Shown here: piece by piece, positions 7,046 through 14,088 of the stretch
Layout of the letters: each line of letters starts with the position of its first letter
Position numbering within the stretch: position 1 is the stretch's first letter
NCBI GenBank assembly: GCA_040756575.1
Contig: JBFLYP010000023.1
Coordinates: 1-35,626 of the forward strand
Direction: 5' to 3'
Origin: DTYU01 sp040756575
GTDB taxonomy: Bacteria > Bacillota > Desulfotomaculia > Desulfotomaculales > Ammonificaceae
Length of the DNA: 35,626 bases
Notes under the pieces: model-generated
Seen by the model: the letters and a program-made list of their open reading frames with translations, nothing else
What the model was told of the DNA's origin: nothing
Database searches by the model: none
Program-made: the position numbers and the translations under genes

Positions 7046-7732
7046 TCAAACAATCCAGCTTACAAGTTTCTCCGGGTCGAGGATTTTAATTTCCCGGCCT
7101 TGAAACTCAATCGATTTCTCGCGCTTGAAGGTGTTTAGAAGCGAGGTAACCGTCTGGCGGGTGGTGCCGATCATTCCGGCTATCTCCTCATGGGTGAGCC
7201 GCAGTTCAATTTTCACCCCCTCATCCTCCGGAATGCCGCAGCGCTCGCCGATTTTAAGCAGGAGAAGAGCCAAACGGCCGGGAACCTGGCAGCAAACCAG
7301 TTCGTGGACCATGGCTTCGGCTTCGCGCATTCTCGCCGCTAAAAGCTTCGCCACTTTAAGTGCAAGGTAGTGTTCATGCGTAAGGAGTTCGAAAAAGTCC
7401 TTTTTCAACACCACAACCAGGGTCACTCGGCTGATGGCACCCGCAAAACAGGTACGCTTTCCGTGATAAACGGTTTCCGCCAACCCCATCATTTCCCCCG
7501 GATTCCGGATGCTGCCGACCGTAACCTCGCGGCCGTCGCTCGACAGCCGGTAAATTTTGACCCAACCCTTTTCGATAAGGTAAACCCTGTCAGCTACCTC
7601 GTCTGCAGCAAAGATTATCTGACCCTTGGGATAGTTCACGGTCGTCCCGATCCTGCGAACAAGTTCTTTCTCTTGTTCGCTTAAAATTAGCGGGTTGCCT
7701 TCTACAAGGTCCTGGTTTTGTTCCGGCATCAT
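7046..7732 (-). CDS. Crp/Fnr family transcription regulator (paralogue 1)
   Basis: The 228-residue protein has an N-terminal cyclic-nucleotide-binding-type beta roll (about 10-125, YPKGQIIFAADEVADRVYLIEKGWVKIYR, SIRNPGEMMGLAE), a long dimer helix (about 125-150) and a C-terminal winged helix with THEEIAGMIGTTRQTVTSLLN as the DNA-reading segment. The Arg-Gln at the start of the recognition helix equals the pair used by the CO sensor CooA, whose known site TGTCA-N6-CGACA is exactly what is found upstream. The heme-ligand arrangement of CooA is not evident, so the signal is unknown. I chose ATG 7730-7732 (MMPEQNQ) because AAGGGGTGGGG precedes it. The gene's own promoter carries two operators, suggesting autoregulation. 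It is closely similar to the next gene, which indicates tandem duplication. Confidence 0.9.
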   Translation of the reverse strand: MMPEQNQDLVEGNPLILSEQEKELVRRIGTTVNYPKGQIIFAADEVADRVYLIEKGWVKIYRLSSDGREVTVGSIRNPGEMMGLAETVYHGKRTCFAGAISRVTLVVVLKKDFFELLTHEHYLALKVAKLLAARMREAEAMVHELVCCQVPGRLALLLLKIGERCGIPEDEGVKIELRLTHEEIAGMIGTTRQTVTSLLNTFKREKSIEFQGREIKILDPEKLVSWIV

Positions 7733-7753
7733 CCCCACCCCTTTTTTACACAA

Positions 7754-7842
7754 ACATTAGCACTTTAGGCCGCGCCACAATGTCGGGCAGACGACAATAG
7801 CGCCGCCAAACACCTGACAATTACTCTGTCAGGCAACCGACA
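7754..7842 (-). promoter_or_regulatory. crp paralogue 1 promoter module with two CRP-type operators
   Basis: TGTCG-N6-CGACA lies at 7781-7796 and TGTCA-N6-CGACA at 7827-7842, 46 bases apart, with an overlapping dyad CCTGACA-N7-TGTCAGG at 7813-7833. The minus-strand -10 candidate TAATGT (7754-7759) in GTGCTAAT context would place the proximal operator centre at -41.5, the classic class II position, and the distal at about -87.5. The start point is inferred from the -10, not observed. Confidence 0.7.
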
Positions 7843-7866
7843 CCGGTGAACGGCTTGTTAGGAAAC

Positions 7867-7992
7867 AAGGGAGTCCCCCACGCCGCTGTCAAGCGGCACC
7901 ACGAAGAGTAAAAAGGGCTAATAGACCTGTAGGTTACTTAGATGCAGCAGAGTAACATAAACGGAACGGGGCGAGGAGCGAGTTAGTACAGA
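7867..7992 (+). repeat. Dispersed non-coding repeat, family R, copy 3 (short)
   Basis: It begins with GGGAGTCCCCCACGCCGCTG and the hairpin GCCGCTgtcaAGCGGC, then follows copy 1 closely (AATAGACCTGTAGGTTACTTAGAT, AGAGTAACATAA, GGAACGGGGCGAGGAGCGAG) in separate short blocks. It stops before the distal blocks present in copies 1 and 2. It lies directly behind the second crp gene stop. Confidence 0.75.
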
Positions 7993-8004
7993 CCTGCGGT
8001 TTCT

Positions 8005-8694
8005 TTAATCAACAATCCAGCTTGCAAGTTTCTTCGGGTCTAATATCTTGATCTCACGGCCTTGACATTCAACTAACTTCTCGCGTTTGAACGCATTCAA
8101 AAGTGAGGTTACCGTCTGGCGGGTGGTGCCGATCATCCCTGCGATGTCTTCGTGCGTAAGCCGCAGTTTAATCTTCATTCGGCCCTTTTCATCCGGAATT
8201 CCGCACCGCTCACTGATCTTCAGCAGAAGAAGAGCCAGGCGGCTGGGGACCTGCCAGCAAACCAGTTCGTGCACCATAGCCTCTGCCTCGCGCATACGCG
8301 CCGCTAAAAGCCGCGTCACCTTGAGGGCAAGGTAGTGCTCGTCCGTAAGCACATCCAAAAAATCCTTCTTTGTCACCACAACCAGGGTTACATCGCTGAT
8401 GGTTCCCGCAAAGCAGGTCCGTTTACCGTGATAAAGCGTTTCCGCCAACCCCATCATTTCCCCCGGGTTCCGAATGCTCCCGACAGTGACTTCACGGCCG
8501 TCGCTCGAAAGGCGGTAAATCCTGACCCAACCTTTCTCGATAAGGTAAACCCTGTCAGCCACCTCCTCCGCGGAAAATATGATCTGTCCCTTCGGGTAGT
8601 TCACAGTCACGCCTATTCTGCGGATCAATTCCTTTTCCTGACTGTCTAAAACAAGGGGATTACCGTCGAGAAGGTCTTTTTGCGCTTCCGCCAC
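8005..8694 (-). CDS. Crp/Fnr family transcription regulator (paralogue 2)
   Basis: This 229-residue protein has the same domain plan as its neighbour downstream: beta roll (YPKGQIIFSAEEVADRVYLIEKGWVRIYR, SIRNPGEMMGLAETLYHGKRTC), dimer helix and winged helix with the recognition segment MIGTTRQTVTSLLNAFKRE. Identity to paralogue 1 is high over the whole length, including the DNA-reading residues, so both should bind the same TGTCN-N6-NGACA sites. Differences cluster in the N-terminus and in a short insertion before the winged helix (PDEKGRMKIK). Start GTG 8692-8694 (MAEAQKDLL) has AAAGGAGG nine bases upstream. A longer frame to 8868 reads through repeat DNA and is rejected. Unlike paralogue 1, no operator is visible upstream, so this copy may be the constitutive one. 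Confidence 0.9.
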   Translation of the reverse strand: MAEAQKDLLDGNPLVLDSQEKELIRRIGVTVNYPKGQIIFSAEEVADRVYLIEKGWVRIYRLSSDGREVTVGSIRNPGEMMGLAETLYHGKRTCFAGTISDVTLVVVTKKDFLDVLTDEHYLALKVTRLLAARMREAEAMVHELVCWQVPSRLALLLLKISERCGIPDEKGRMKIKLRLTHEDIAGMIGTTRQTVTSLLNAFKREKLVECQGREIKILDPKKLASWIVD

Positions 8695-8770
8695 CCAATT
8701 CAACCTCCTTTCAACGCAACCACGCTTCCCTGCGTCTGAAGAGGACTTTAACAAGATGATTCTCATCCGG

Positions 8771-8845
8771 GAGACCGCTGCAAAACTTCGCCCGCCCAAA
8801 CGGAAAATGCGAGGTTGTAAGGTTTTGCAACACTCTCCCGTTTGG
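8771..8845 (+). repeat. GCAAAAC...GTTTTGC bounded repeat, copy 2
   Basis: GAGACCGCTGCAAAACTT starts the element, and AAGGTTTTGCAACACT ends its core near 8834. GCAAAAC (8780-8786) pairs with GTTTTGC (8822-8828). A second inverted pair, CCAAACGG (8796-8803) with CCGTTTGG (8838-8845), interlocks with the first, so an RNA of this region could form alternative or pseudoknotted stems. The gap 8695-9071 holds this repeat, AT-rich DNA and the rnr terminator, and no gene. Confidence 0.5.
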
Positions 8846-9018
8846 ACAGCACAAAAACCTTCCGTCAATTTTGGTGCTAAGAAATCATCTTTTAAATCCC
8901 GGAGGAAACCTGGTTTTGTAAAATTTTCAGAATATTGAGACTTTTTAATGACTATTATAAGCCATGGTCAAAAAGAAGTCAAAAACTAAATTTGACCTGA
9001 CTTTTAATGCAGAATTTT

Positions 9019-9062
9019 CAAAAAACCGGCCGGCACTCCGCGAAATAATTACTGTTGCCGGT
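9019..9062 (-). terminator. Terminator after rnr
   Basis: Ten bases beyond the rnr stop, the minus strand carries ACCGGC (9057-9062) pairing with GCCGGT (9025-9030), then a run of six T. The loop is long (26 bases) and GC-rich near the closing stem, so strength is uncertain, but position and T-run fit a rho-independent terminator. Confidence 0.55.
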
Positions 9063-9071
9063 AAAAGCCTA

Positions 9072-11189
9072 TTATGCATGATAGAGTTCAAATTCCACCG
9101 TCCGGTCCTCGGGCGAAGCGCGAACCACGCGTACCTGAACCGGATCCCCTAAGCGGTAACATTTGCCGGTGTTCCGGCCGGTAAGGGTATAGGCGTGTTC
9201 ATCATAAACGTAAAAATCATCTCCAAGCGTCCTTACGTGAACCAACCCTTCTACGGTGTTGTCAAGTTCAACGTATAACCCCCACGCGGTCACCCCGCTT
9301 ATGAACCCCAGGTAAACATTCCCGATCTTATCCTGCATGAAAGCCGCCTTCTTAACCTCTACCGCTTCCCGCTCGGCCTCCATCGCTACCCGCTCCCGTT
9401 CAGAAGCGGCGGTTGCAACGTACAAAGCCCGCGCACTGAGTTCTGCCATGCGGTTCTCGGGCAGCCTCCAGCCGTTTAGGAGCGCCTCGCGCAACACCCG
9501 GTGTATGAAAAGGTCCGGGTAACGCCGGATGGGCGAGGTGAAATGGGTGTAGTACTCGGAGGCAAGGCCGAAGTGCCCGGAGCGCTCGGGTGCGTAACGC
9601 GCCTGTTTCATCGACCGCAGCATGACTGCGTTAATCAAACGCTCCTCCCGCCTCCCCGCGACGGCGTCCAAAACTGCTTGGAATTTCGCGGGTTCGAGCC
9701 GGGTGAGTCCCCTTGCGTTATAGCCGAAGCCGGCGAGAAGCTGCTCCAAAGCGGCCACTTTATCCTGGTCGGGCTTCGGGTGAATCCGGTATATGAACGG
9801 CAGACCCAAAACCGCCGCATGTTTAGCCACCGTTTCATTCGTCAGCAGCATAAACTCCTCGATGATTTGCTCGGCAACCGTCCTTTCTGCGCGGGTAACC
9901 GCCACCGGCCTGCCCGCCTCGTCAAGTTCCACCTTTGTTTCCGGCAGGTTAAAGTCGATCGCGCCCTTTTCCAGACGGCGCCGCCGCAGCACGAGACAGA
10001 GATCCCGCATCCGCGCGAGCATCTCTGAGAGATGACTGTACCGCGCCGTGAACTCCGGATCGCCTTCAAGGATGCGGTATACTGCCGTATAAGTCATTCT
10101 TTCCCGTGAACGAATCACTGAAGGAAAAATCTCGTAGTCCTGCACTCCCCCCTCGGGGTCAACCGTCATCAGTACCGAAAAGGTCAGGCGATCCTCTTGC
10201 GGGTTTAAGCTGCAGATGCCGTCGGAAAGCCGCGGGGGAAGCATCGGAACCACCCGTCCGGGCAGGTACACGCTTGTACCCCGTTTAAACGCCTCCCGGT
10301 CAAGTGCGCCTCCCTCCCGGACGTAGTACCCGACGTCAGCGATGTGTATCCCGAGACTGTACATCCCGTCCGGAAGCACGGTCAGGCTGACCGCATCATC
10401 GAGGTCCTTTGCGTCTTCCCCATCGATGGTGATAATAAGCCAATCCCGCAGGTCACGCCGGTCCTTGACCTCTTCCGCCGAGACCGCCGCCGGTACCGCT
10501 CCGGCTTCCGTCAAGACTCTCGTACTGAAGCCGTCCGGTAGGTCATATCGCCGGCATAGCGCGAGCATATCCATGCCGGGTGCTCCGGCTTGCCCAAGGA
10601 CTTCCACCACCCGGCCTTCAGGCGGGGTTCCCGGTCCCGGGTAGACAGTGAGTTCCACCACCACCTTATCCCTGTTCTTCGCCGCCATGAGCCGCCCCCG
10701 GGGAACAACAATATCGATCCCCAAACGAGACTCGTCCGGAACCACTACCGAAAACCGCCGTTTTTTATACACCGTACCCACAATTCGACTGTTGCCGCGC
10801 TTCAAGATGCGCACTACTTCACCCTCACGCATCCTCCCCCTCCCGTCAGGCAGGAGCCGGACGGCGACCCGGTCGTTGTGCATCGCCCCGTTGAGATTTC
10901 CGGTGCTGATAAAAATGTCTGCCACCCCTTCTTTGTCAGGGATCAAAAAGGCGTATCCCTTTGAGTGGCCCTGAACCCGGCCGACAAACAGGTTGAACTG
11001 CTCGGGCAGGCCGAAACGCGCCGCCCGGGTCTGGTAGATCAGGCCTTTCTCCTCCATCCTGCGCAGCAGTTTTTTAAAAGCATTCATCCCTTCGCCGCCC
11101 GGCAGAAAAATGCGGGCCAGCTCGGCAACGGTCAGAGGACGGTACGCCTTCCGCCGCATGTAATCTAAAATCTCTTGTTCAGTAACCAT
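9072..11189 (-). CDS. rnr: Ribonuclease R (RNB-family 3'-5' exoribonuclease)
   Basis: RNase R degrades structured RNA processively from the 3' end. The 705-residue product shows an N-terminal winged helix (about 1-60), cold-shock domains (about 65-200), the RNB catalytic domain (about 245-575) and a C-terminal S1 domain (about 620-700). The catalytic acidic cluster is in TIDGEDAKDLDDAVSL (D256, D262, D264, D265). Further RNB motifs seen are IHIADVGYYVREG, YLPGRVVPMLPPRLSDGICSLNP and HFGLASEYYTHFTSPIRRYPDL. The usual Lys-rich tail of some RNase R proteins is absent. Start ATG 11187-11189 lies three bases after the stop of the thioesterase gene, so the two are translationally coupled. In many Firmicutes rnr neighbours smpB, which is not seen here. 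Confidence 0.95.
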   Translation of the reverse strand: MVTEQEILDYMRRKAYRPLTVAELARIFLPGGEGMNAFKKLLRRMEEKGLIYQTRAARFGLPEQFNLFVGRVQGHSKGYAFLIPDKEGVADIFISTGNLNGAMHNDRVAVRLLPDGRGRMREGEVVRILKRGNSRIVGTVYKKRRFSVVVPDESRLGIDIVVPRGRLMAAKNRDKVVVELTVYPGPGTPPEGRVVEVLGQAGAPGMDMLALCRRYDLPDGFSTRVLTEAGAVPAAVSAEEVKDRRDLRDWLIITIDGEDAKDLDDAVSLTVLPDGMYSLGIHIADVGYYVREGGALDREAFKRGTSVYLPGRVVPMLPPRLSDGICSLNPQEDRLTFSVLMTVDPEGGVQDYEIFPSVIRSRERMTYTAVYRILEGDPEFTARYSHLSEMLARMRDLCLVLRRRRLEKGAIDFNLPETKVELDEAGRPVAVTRAERTVAEQIIEEFMLLTNETVAKHAAVLGLPFIYRIHPKPDQDKVAALEQLLAGFGYNARGLTRLEPAKFQAVLDAVAGRREERLINAVMLRSMKQARYAPERSGHFGLASEYYTHFTSPIRRYPDLFIHRVLREALLNGWRLPENRMAELSARALYVATAASERERVAMEAEREAVEVKKAAFMQDKIGNVYLGFISGVTAWGLYVELDNTVEGLVHVRTLGDDFYVYDEHAYTLTGRNTGKCYRLGDPVQVRVVRASPEDRTVEFELYHA

Positions 11190-11192
11190 CGC

Positions 11193-11597
11193 TCAACCTG
11201 CCCTGCGGCTGCAAATAAACTTACCGGAAGCTACCGCCGCCTCCCGGCCGTCCGGAAACAAGACAGAGGCCGCCAAAACCATCAGCTTTCCCCGTGATGC
11301 AGTAAGGGACGCCTTTACCTCAACCATCGTCCCCACAGGTACGCCATGTTTGAAGCGCACGGAAAGCTCGCCGGTATTCGCCTCAATGCCCCGTAACCAC
11401 AGCCACTGCGCCATCGCCTCGTCGCAGATTGTAGCCATCAGGCCCCCGTGCAGGTAGCCCGGCCAGCCCTGGTGCTCGGGCCTTACCCGAAAAGCGGCCT
11501 TTACCTCGTCCTTTTCCTGTTTGAATTGAAGTTTGAGACCGATAGGGTTTTTACCACCGCACGCAAAACACATGTTGTTTTCGGGATCAAGTGCCAA
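11193..11597 (-). CDS. PaaI-like hotdog-fold thioesterase
   Basis: The 134-residue protein fits the PaaI/4HBT hotdog family, which hydrolyses acyl-CoA thioesters and works as a dimer or tetramer in the cytosol. Visible hallmarks are CFACGGKNPIGLKL at the N-terminus, the catalytic-helix region GYLHGGLMATICDEAMAQW with the HGG motif, and the strand TGELSVRFKHGVPVGT. The substrate cannot be inferred. The N-terminal CxxCG pair is typical for this subgroup. It is the first gene of a two-gene unit with rnr and is served by a good sigma-A promoter at 11746-11774. No anomalies in length. Confidence 0.85.
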   Translation of the reverse strand: MALDPENNMCFACGGKNPIGLKLQFKQEKDEVKAAFRVRPEHQGWPGYLHGGLMATICDEAMAQWLWLRGIEANTGELSVRFKHGVPVGTMVEVKASLTASRGKLMVLAASVLFPDGREAAVASGKFICSRRAG

Positions 11598-11745
11598 ACT
11601 ATCCCCTCCACGGTCTAATGTATTAATCAGAATCCAGGAGTCGGATTCAAAACAGCAGGCCGGAATAAGCGCAGCGTTTCCGGCTTTTAGGAGCGGGAGC
11701 GGTCCTTGATTTTTGCCGACTCCTTGACTACTGAATTCTGTGCTA

Positions 11746-11774
11746 ATTTTAAACTAACAAGCAATTTTTTGCAA
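11746..11774 (-). promoter_or_regulatory. Sigma-A promoter for thioesterase-rnr
   Basis: The minus strand shows TTGCAA (11769-11774), a 17-base spacer and TAAAAT (11746-11751), a good match to the vegetative consensus, about 150 bases before the thioesterase start. It overlaps the tail of the hairpin that ends the min operon. Confidence 0.5.
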
Positions 11775-11780
11775 AAGAAT

Positions 11781-11831
11781 AAGCCGCATACCGCGGCTTC
11801 CCGTTTTTCAAGCCCTTCACATTTAGTGAAG
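11781..11831 (-). terminator. Paired hairpins ending the min operon
   Basis: Shortly after minE the minus strand has CTTCAC-taaat-GTGAAG (11815-11831), then a stronger stem AAGCCGC-ggtat-GCGGCTT (11781-11799) followed by ATTCTTTTG. The second stem with its T-rich tail is a plausible rho-independent terminator. On the plus strand the same stem is followed by CCCGTTTTT. Confidence 0.6.
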
Positions 11832-11839
11832 CCTAAGAG

Positions 11840-12121
11840 TTAAACCGAAGCCATCTTAACGGTCCGCTTAACCCGGCGGACCGGGATACTCGCCACCAGG
11901 GCCACCACGTTGTCAGATGTTTCAAGAGTCACTTCAAGCCCTTTCTCGTCAATCTCTATGTATTTGGAGATTGTCCCGACGAGGTCATCCTTTAACAGTT
12001 GTAAAAGTTCCGGTGACACGTTGGCCCGGTCATGCACCAAAACCAGCCGCAGCCGCTCCTTCGCCAAATCTTTGCTCCCCCTGTAATGCCGTTGAAAAAG
12101 CCGTGCCAAAAAATCAAGCAA
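11840..12121 (-). CDS. minE: Cell division topological specificity factor MinE
   Basis: MinE stimulates the MinD ATPase and drives or restricts MinD/MinC at the membrane. The 93-residue product has the N-terminal amphipathic segment (MLDFLARLF), the anti-MinCD helix/strand region (AKERLRLVLVHDRANVSPELLQLLKDDLVGTISKYIEID) and the C-terminal dimer domain. Length is normal. It follows minD by 23 bases. With MinE rather than only DivIVA present, septum placement probably uses an oscillating or pole-restricted MinCDE system, but the MinC encoded upstream is incomplete. Confidence 0.95.
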   Translation of the reverse strand: MLDFLARLFQRHYRGSKDLAKERLRLVLVHDRANVSPELLQLLKDDLVGTISKYIEIDEKGLEVTLETSDNVVALVASIPVRRVKRTVKMASV

Positions 12122-12144
12122 GACTCTTCCCCCTTCCTCGTGCG

Positions 12145-12939
12145 CTAACCCAATCCAACCATTCTACGCAACCGCGAAAAGAGGTTCCCGTTTCGCTCCA
12201 GGTCCATCAGCGGAACAGATTCCCCGAGGATCCGCCGGGTAATATTCCGGAAGGCTTCTCCCGACGGCGAGCGTTCATCCTGTATCACGGGGTCGCCTCT
12301 GTTGGTGGTGATGATTATTTTTTCATCCTCCGGAATTACTCCCAAGAGGTCCACCGCCAAGATATCTATGATGTCCTCGATATTCATCATGTTCCCCTGG
12401 CGGACCATCTTCGGGCGCAGCCGGTTGATAACTAATTTCGGTTCCCGCAAATCCGCGGCTTCCAACAGTCCGATCACCCTGTCGGCATCCCGGACCGCGG
12501 AAACCTCCGGCGTGGTAATGACAATCGCTTTTTCCGCTCCGGCGATGGCGTTCCTGAATCCCTGTTCAATTCCCGCCGGACAATCAATGATCACGTAATC
12601 AAACTCCTCGCTGAGCTGAAGGCATATTTCCCTCATCTGCTCCGGCTTGACGGCAGTTTTATCCTTCGTCTGGGCCGCGGGTAGAAGGTAGAGACCTTCG
12701 AACCGTTTATCCTTGATCAGCGCTTGCTTCAACCGGCAGTGGCCGTGCGCCACGTCAACCAAATCATAAACAATGCGGTTTTCCAAGCCTAAAACCACAT
12801 CGAGGTTGCGGAGGCCGATGTCGGCGTCTACCAGCGCCACCTTGTACCCACGCAAGGCCAGTCCCGCGCCGATATTTGCCGTGGCCGTGGTTTTACCGAC
12901 GCCCCCTTTACCGGAAGTAACTACTATAACTTCTCCCAT
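12145..12939 (-). CDS. minD: Septum site-determining ATPase MinD
   Basis: MinD is a membrane-bound ParA-type ATPase that recruits MinC. The 264-residue product has the deviant Walker A KGGVGKTTATANIG at the N-terminus, the switch region VDADIGLRNLDVVLG and the Walker B-like DYVIIDCPAGIEQGF. It ends in an amphipathic membrane-targeting helix (NLFSRLRRMVGLG). The sequence is full length and typical. It lies between minC (64-base gap) and minE. Confidence 0.97.
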   Translation of the reverse strand: MGEVIVVTSGKGGVGKTTATANIGAGLALRGYKVALVDADIGLRNLDVVLGLENRIVYDLVDVAHGHCRLKQALIKDKRFEGLYLLPAAQTKDKTAVKPEQMREICLQLSEEFDYVIIDCPAGIEQGFRNAIAGAEKAIVITTPEVSAVRDADRVIGLLEAADLREPKLVINRLRPKMVRQGNMMNIEDIIDILAVDLLGVIPEDEKIIITTNRGDPVIQDERSPSGEAFRNITRRILGESVPLMDLERNGNLFSRLRRMVGLG

Positions 12940-13002
12940 TATTCGTCCTCCCCACGTTTAATTTTCCATTAGGAGACGCCCCAAATCTTTGTCTGGCATT
13001 TT

Positions 13003-13464
13003 TCACTTTTCACATCCCACTTCTGAATTAGCCTCTAAGTTGCAGGGTGCCACTCTCGTAACACTTCCCTGGCGTTCTCCTGCTGCGGAAAAAGCCTCAA
13101 TGGTTATCACGCCGTCTCTAATCCGCGCTACCTCCGGCTGCCCGGCCGGTATCACTCCTGACGGCGGCCGCGAAACGTAGTTGGCAATCCGGAGCTGTGT
13201 TGGTTCAAGCCGGAAAGCGATAACAACAGCAGCTTCGTTTCCGCCGGCCCCGGCGTGCACCGTTCCTCTCAGTGCTCCGACAACAATAACATCACCCGTG
13301 GCCGTGACCTGAGCCCCGGGGTTGACATCACCAAGCACAACCACATTTCCGGGATAAAAAATGCTTTGACCGGACCGCAATGTCCGCTGGATCAAAACCG
13401 TTTGGTTGTCCCCCGTGCTTACCGCCCGGGGGTCGGCCATTACGTGACCGGAGTCCATCGCCAT
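13003..13464 (-). CDS. minC: MinC-like protein with C-terminal domain only
   Basis: MinC normally has an N-terminal domain (about 100 residues) that blocks FtsZ polymerisation and a C-terminal beta-helix domain that dimerises and binds MinD. This 153-residue product contains only the second: TVLIQRTLRSGQSIFYPGNVVVLGDVNPGAQVTATGDVIVVGALRGTVHAGAGG and the RIANYVSRPP segment. It is preceded by about 22 residues (MAMDSGHVMADPRAVSTGDN). Start ATG 13462-13464 has AAAGGGAGGG six bases upstream, and no N-terminal-domain remnant is visible in the 600 bases before it. The gene therefore looks genuinely short, not frameshifted. The context (minC-minD-minE after mrdA) leaves little doubt about family. 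Whether it can still inhibit FtsZ is open. Confidence 0.88.
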   Translation of the reverse strand: MAMDSGHVMADPRAVSTGDNQTVLIQRTLRSGQSIFYPGNVVVLGDVNPGAQVTATGDVIVVGALRGTVHAGAGGNEAAVVIAFRLEPTQLRIANYVSRPPSGVIPAGQPEVARIRDGVITIEAFSAAGERQGSVTRVAPCNLEANSEVGCEK

Positions 13465-13890
13465 ACCTATCCCTCCCTTTCCCTATCCCTTAGTTCGCCG
13501 TGCTTAAACCAAATCCTGCTAATCCCGCCTAAAAAAACCGTTAATTTAAGGGCTTTTTTTCGGGTATTTCTGACAAATATCATTCATTGCAGCAATTGGC
13601 TGCCTAATTTCCACAGAGGCAAGGCTAAAAGCTCCGCTATCTTCTGCCAATCTCCACAATTTCTACTTCAAATCTCCCGCTTCCCAATTGCGGGCACTGC
13701 CAATCCTGCCGACTGCCGGTTTTTTAGAGGCAGGAGACGCTGGGCGAAAGGCCGATTCAATAAAGAAATTCGCTGACGCGAATTTCTCCGGCACGATTGA
13801 CGGCCGACAACCGATGACCGGCGACCGAATCAACGCAGCACGGTCACCCCTGCCCCTGCTCTTTCCGGCCACCGGCCTCTTGCCTCTAAG
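13465..13890. other. Intergenic repeat-rich stretch before minC
   Basis: No gene is seen. The stretch contains degenerate heptads (GACGGCC, GACAACC, GATGACC, GGCGACC near 13799-13827) and a 10-bp hairpin AGAAATTCGC-tgac-GCGAATTTCT (13764-13787) that matches one at 3400-3426. A promoter for minCDE could lie near 13530-13600 but I see no convincing boxes. Confidence 0.55.
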
Positions 13891-14088
13891 AGACCGCTGC
13901 AAAACTTGCCTGGCTTTGTCACCCGGTCGGGTCCGCGTGCTCACGTACCTCCAAGTACGCTCCGCCCCCGTCCCCTCACGGCTTTCGCGTCGTGCTCGTT
14001 TTCCGCGGCCTCCAAGCTTTCTGCTAAAGCTTGCCATCCATGAATAGATAGAGCTTGCTTTCGAGAAATTAGGGTTTTACAACACTTT
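13891..14088 (+). repeat. GCAAAAC...GTTTT(G/A)C bounded repeat, copy 3 (long)
   Basis: AGACCGCTGCAAAACTTGC opens and AGGGTTTTACAACACTTT closes the element. The interior has a CGTAC-N7-GTACG hairpin within CTCACGTACCTCCAAGTACG, nearly the same as in repeat family R copy 2 (4618-4637), followed by a similar GGCTTTCGCGTCGTGCTCG block. This suggests the two families share parts. Its right end touches the mrdA stop codon. Confidence 0.55.

Noticed and set aside
7046..8694. Calling the two regulators CooA
   Set aside because: The DNA-reading Arg-Gln pair and operators resemble CooA, but the heme-ligand region does not and no CO dehydrogenase genes are present, so only the Crp/Fnr family name is supported.
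8695..8868. 58-residue N-terminal extension of Crp/Fnr paralogue 2
   Set aside because: It reads through the GCAAAAC repeat, is absent from paralogue 1, and the GTG at 8694 has a strong ribosome-binding site.
9501..10028. Plus-strand 175-codon frame opposite rnr
   Set aside because: It is antisense to the conserved RNB catalytic domain and has no recognisable family. GC-rich genes commonly leave open antisense frames.
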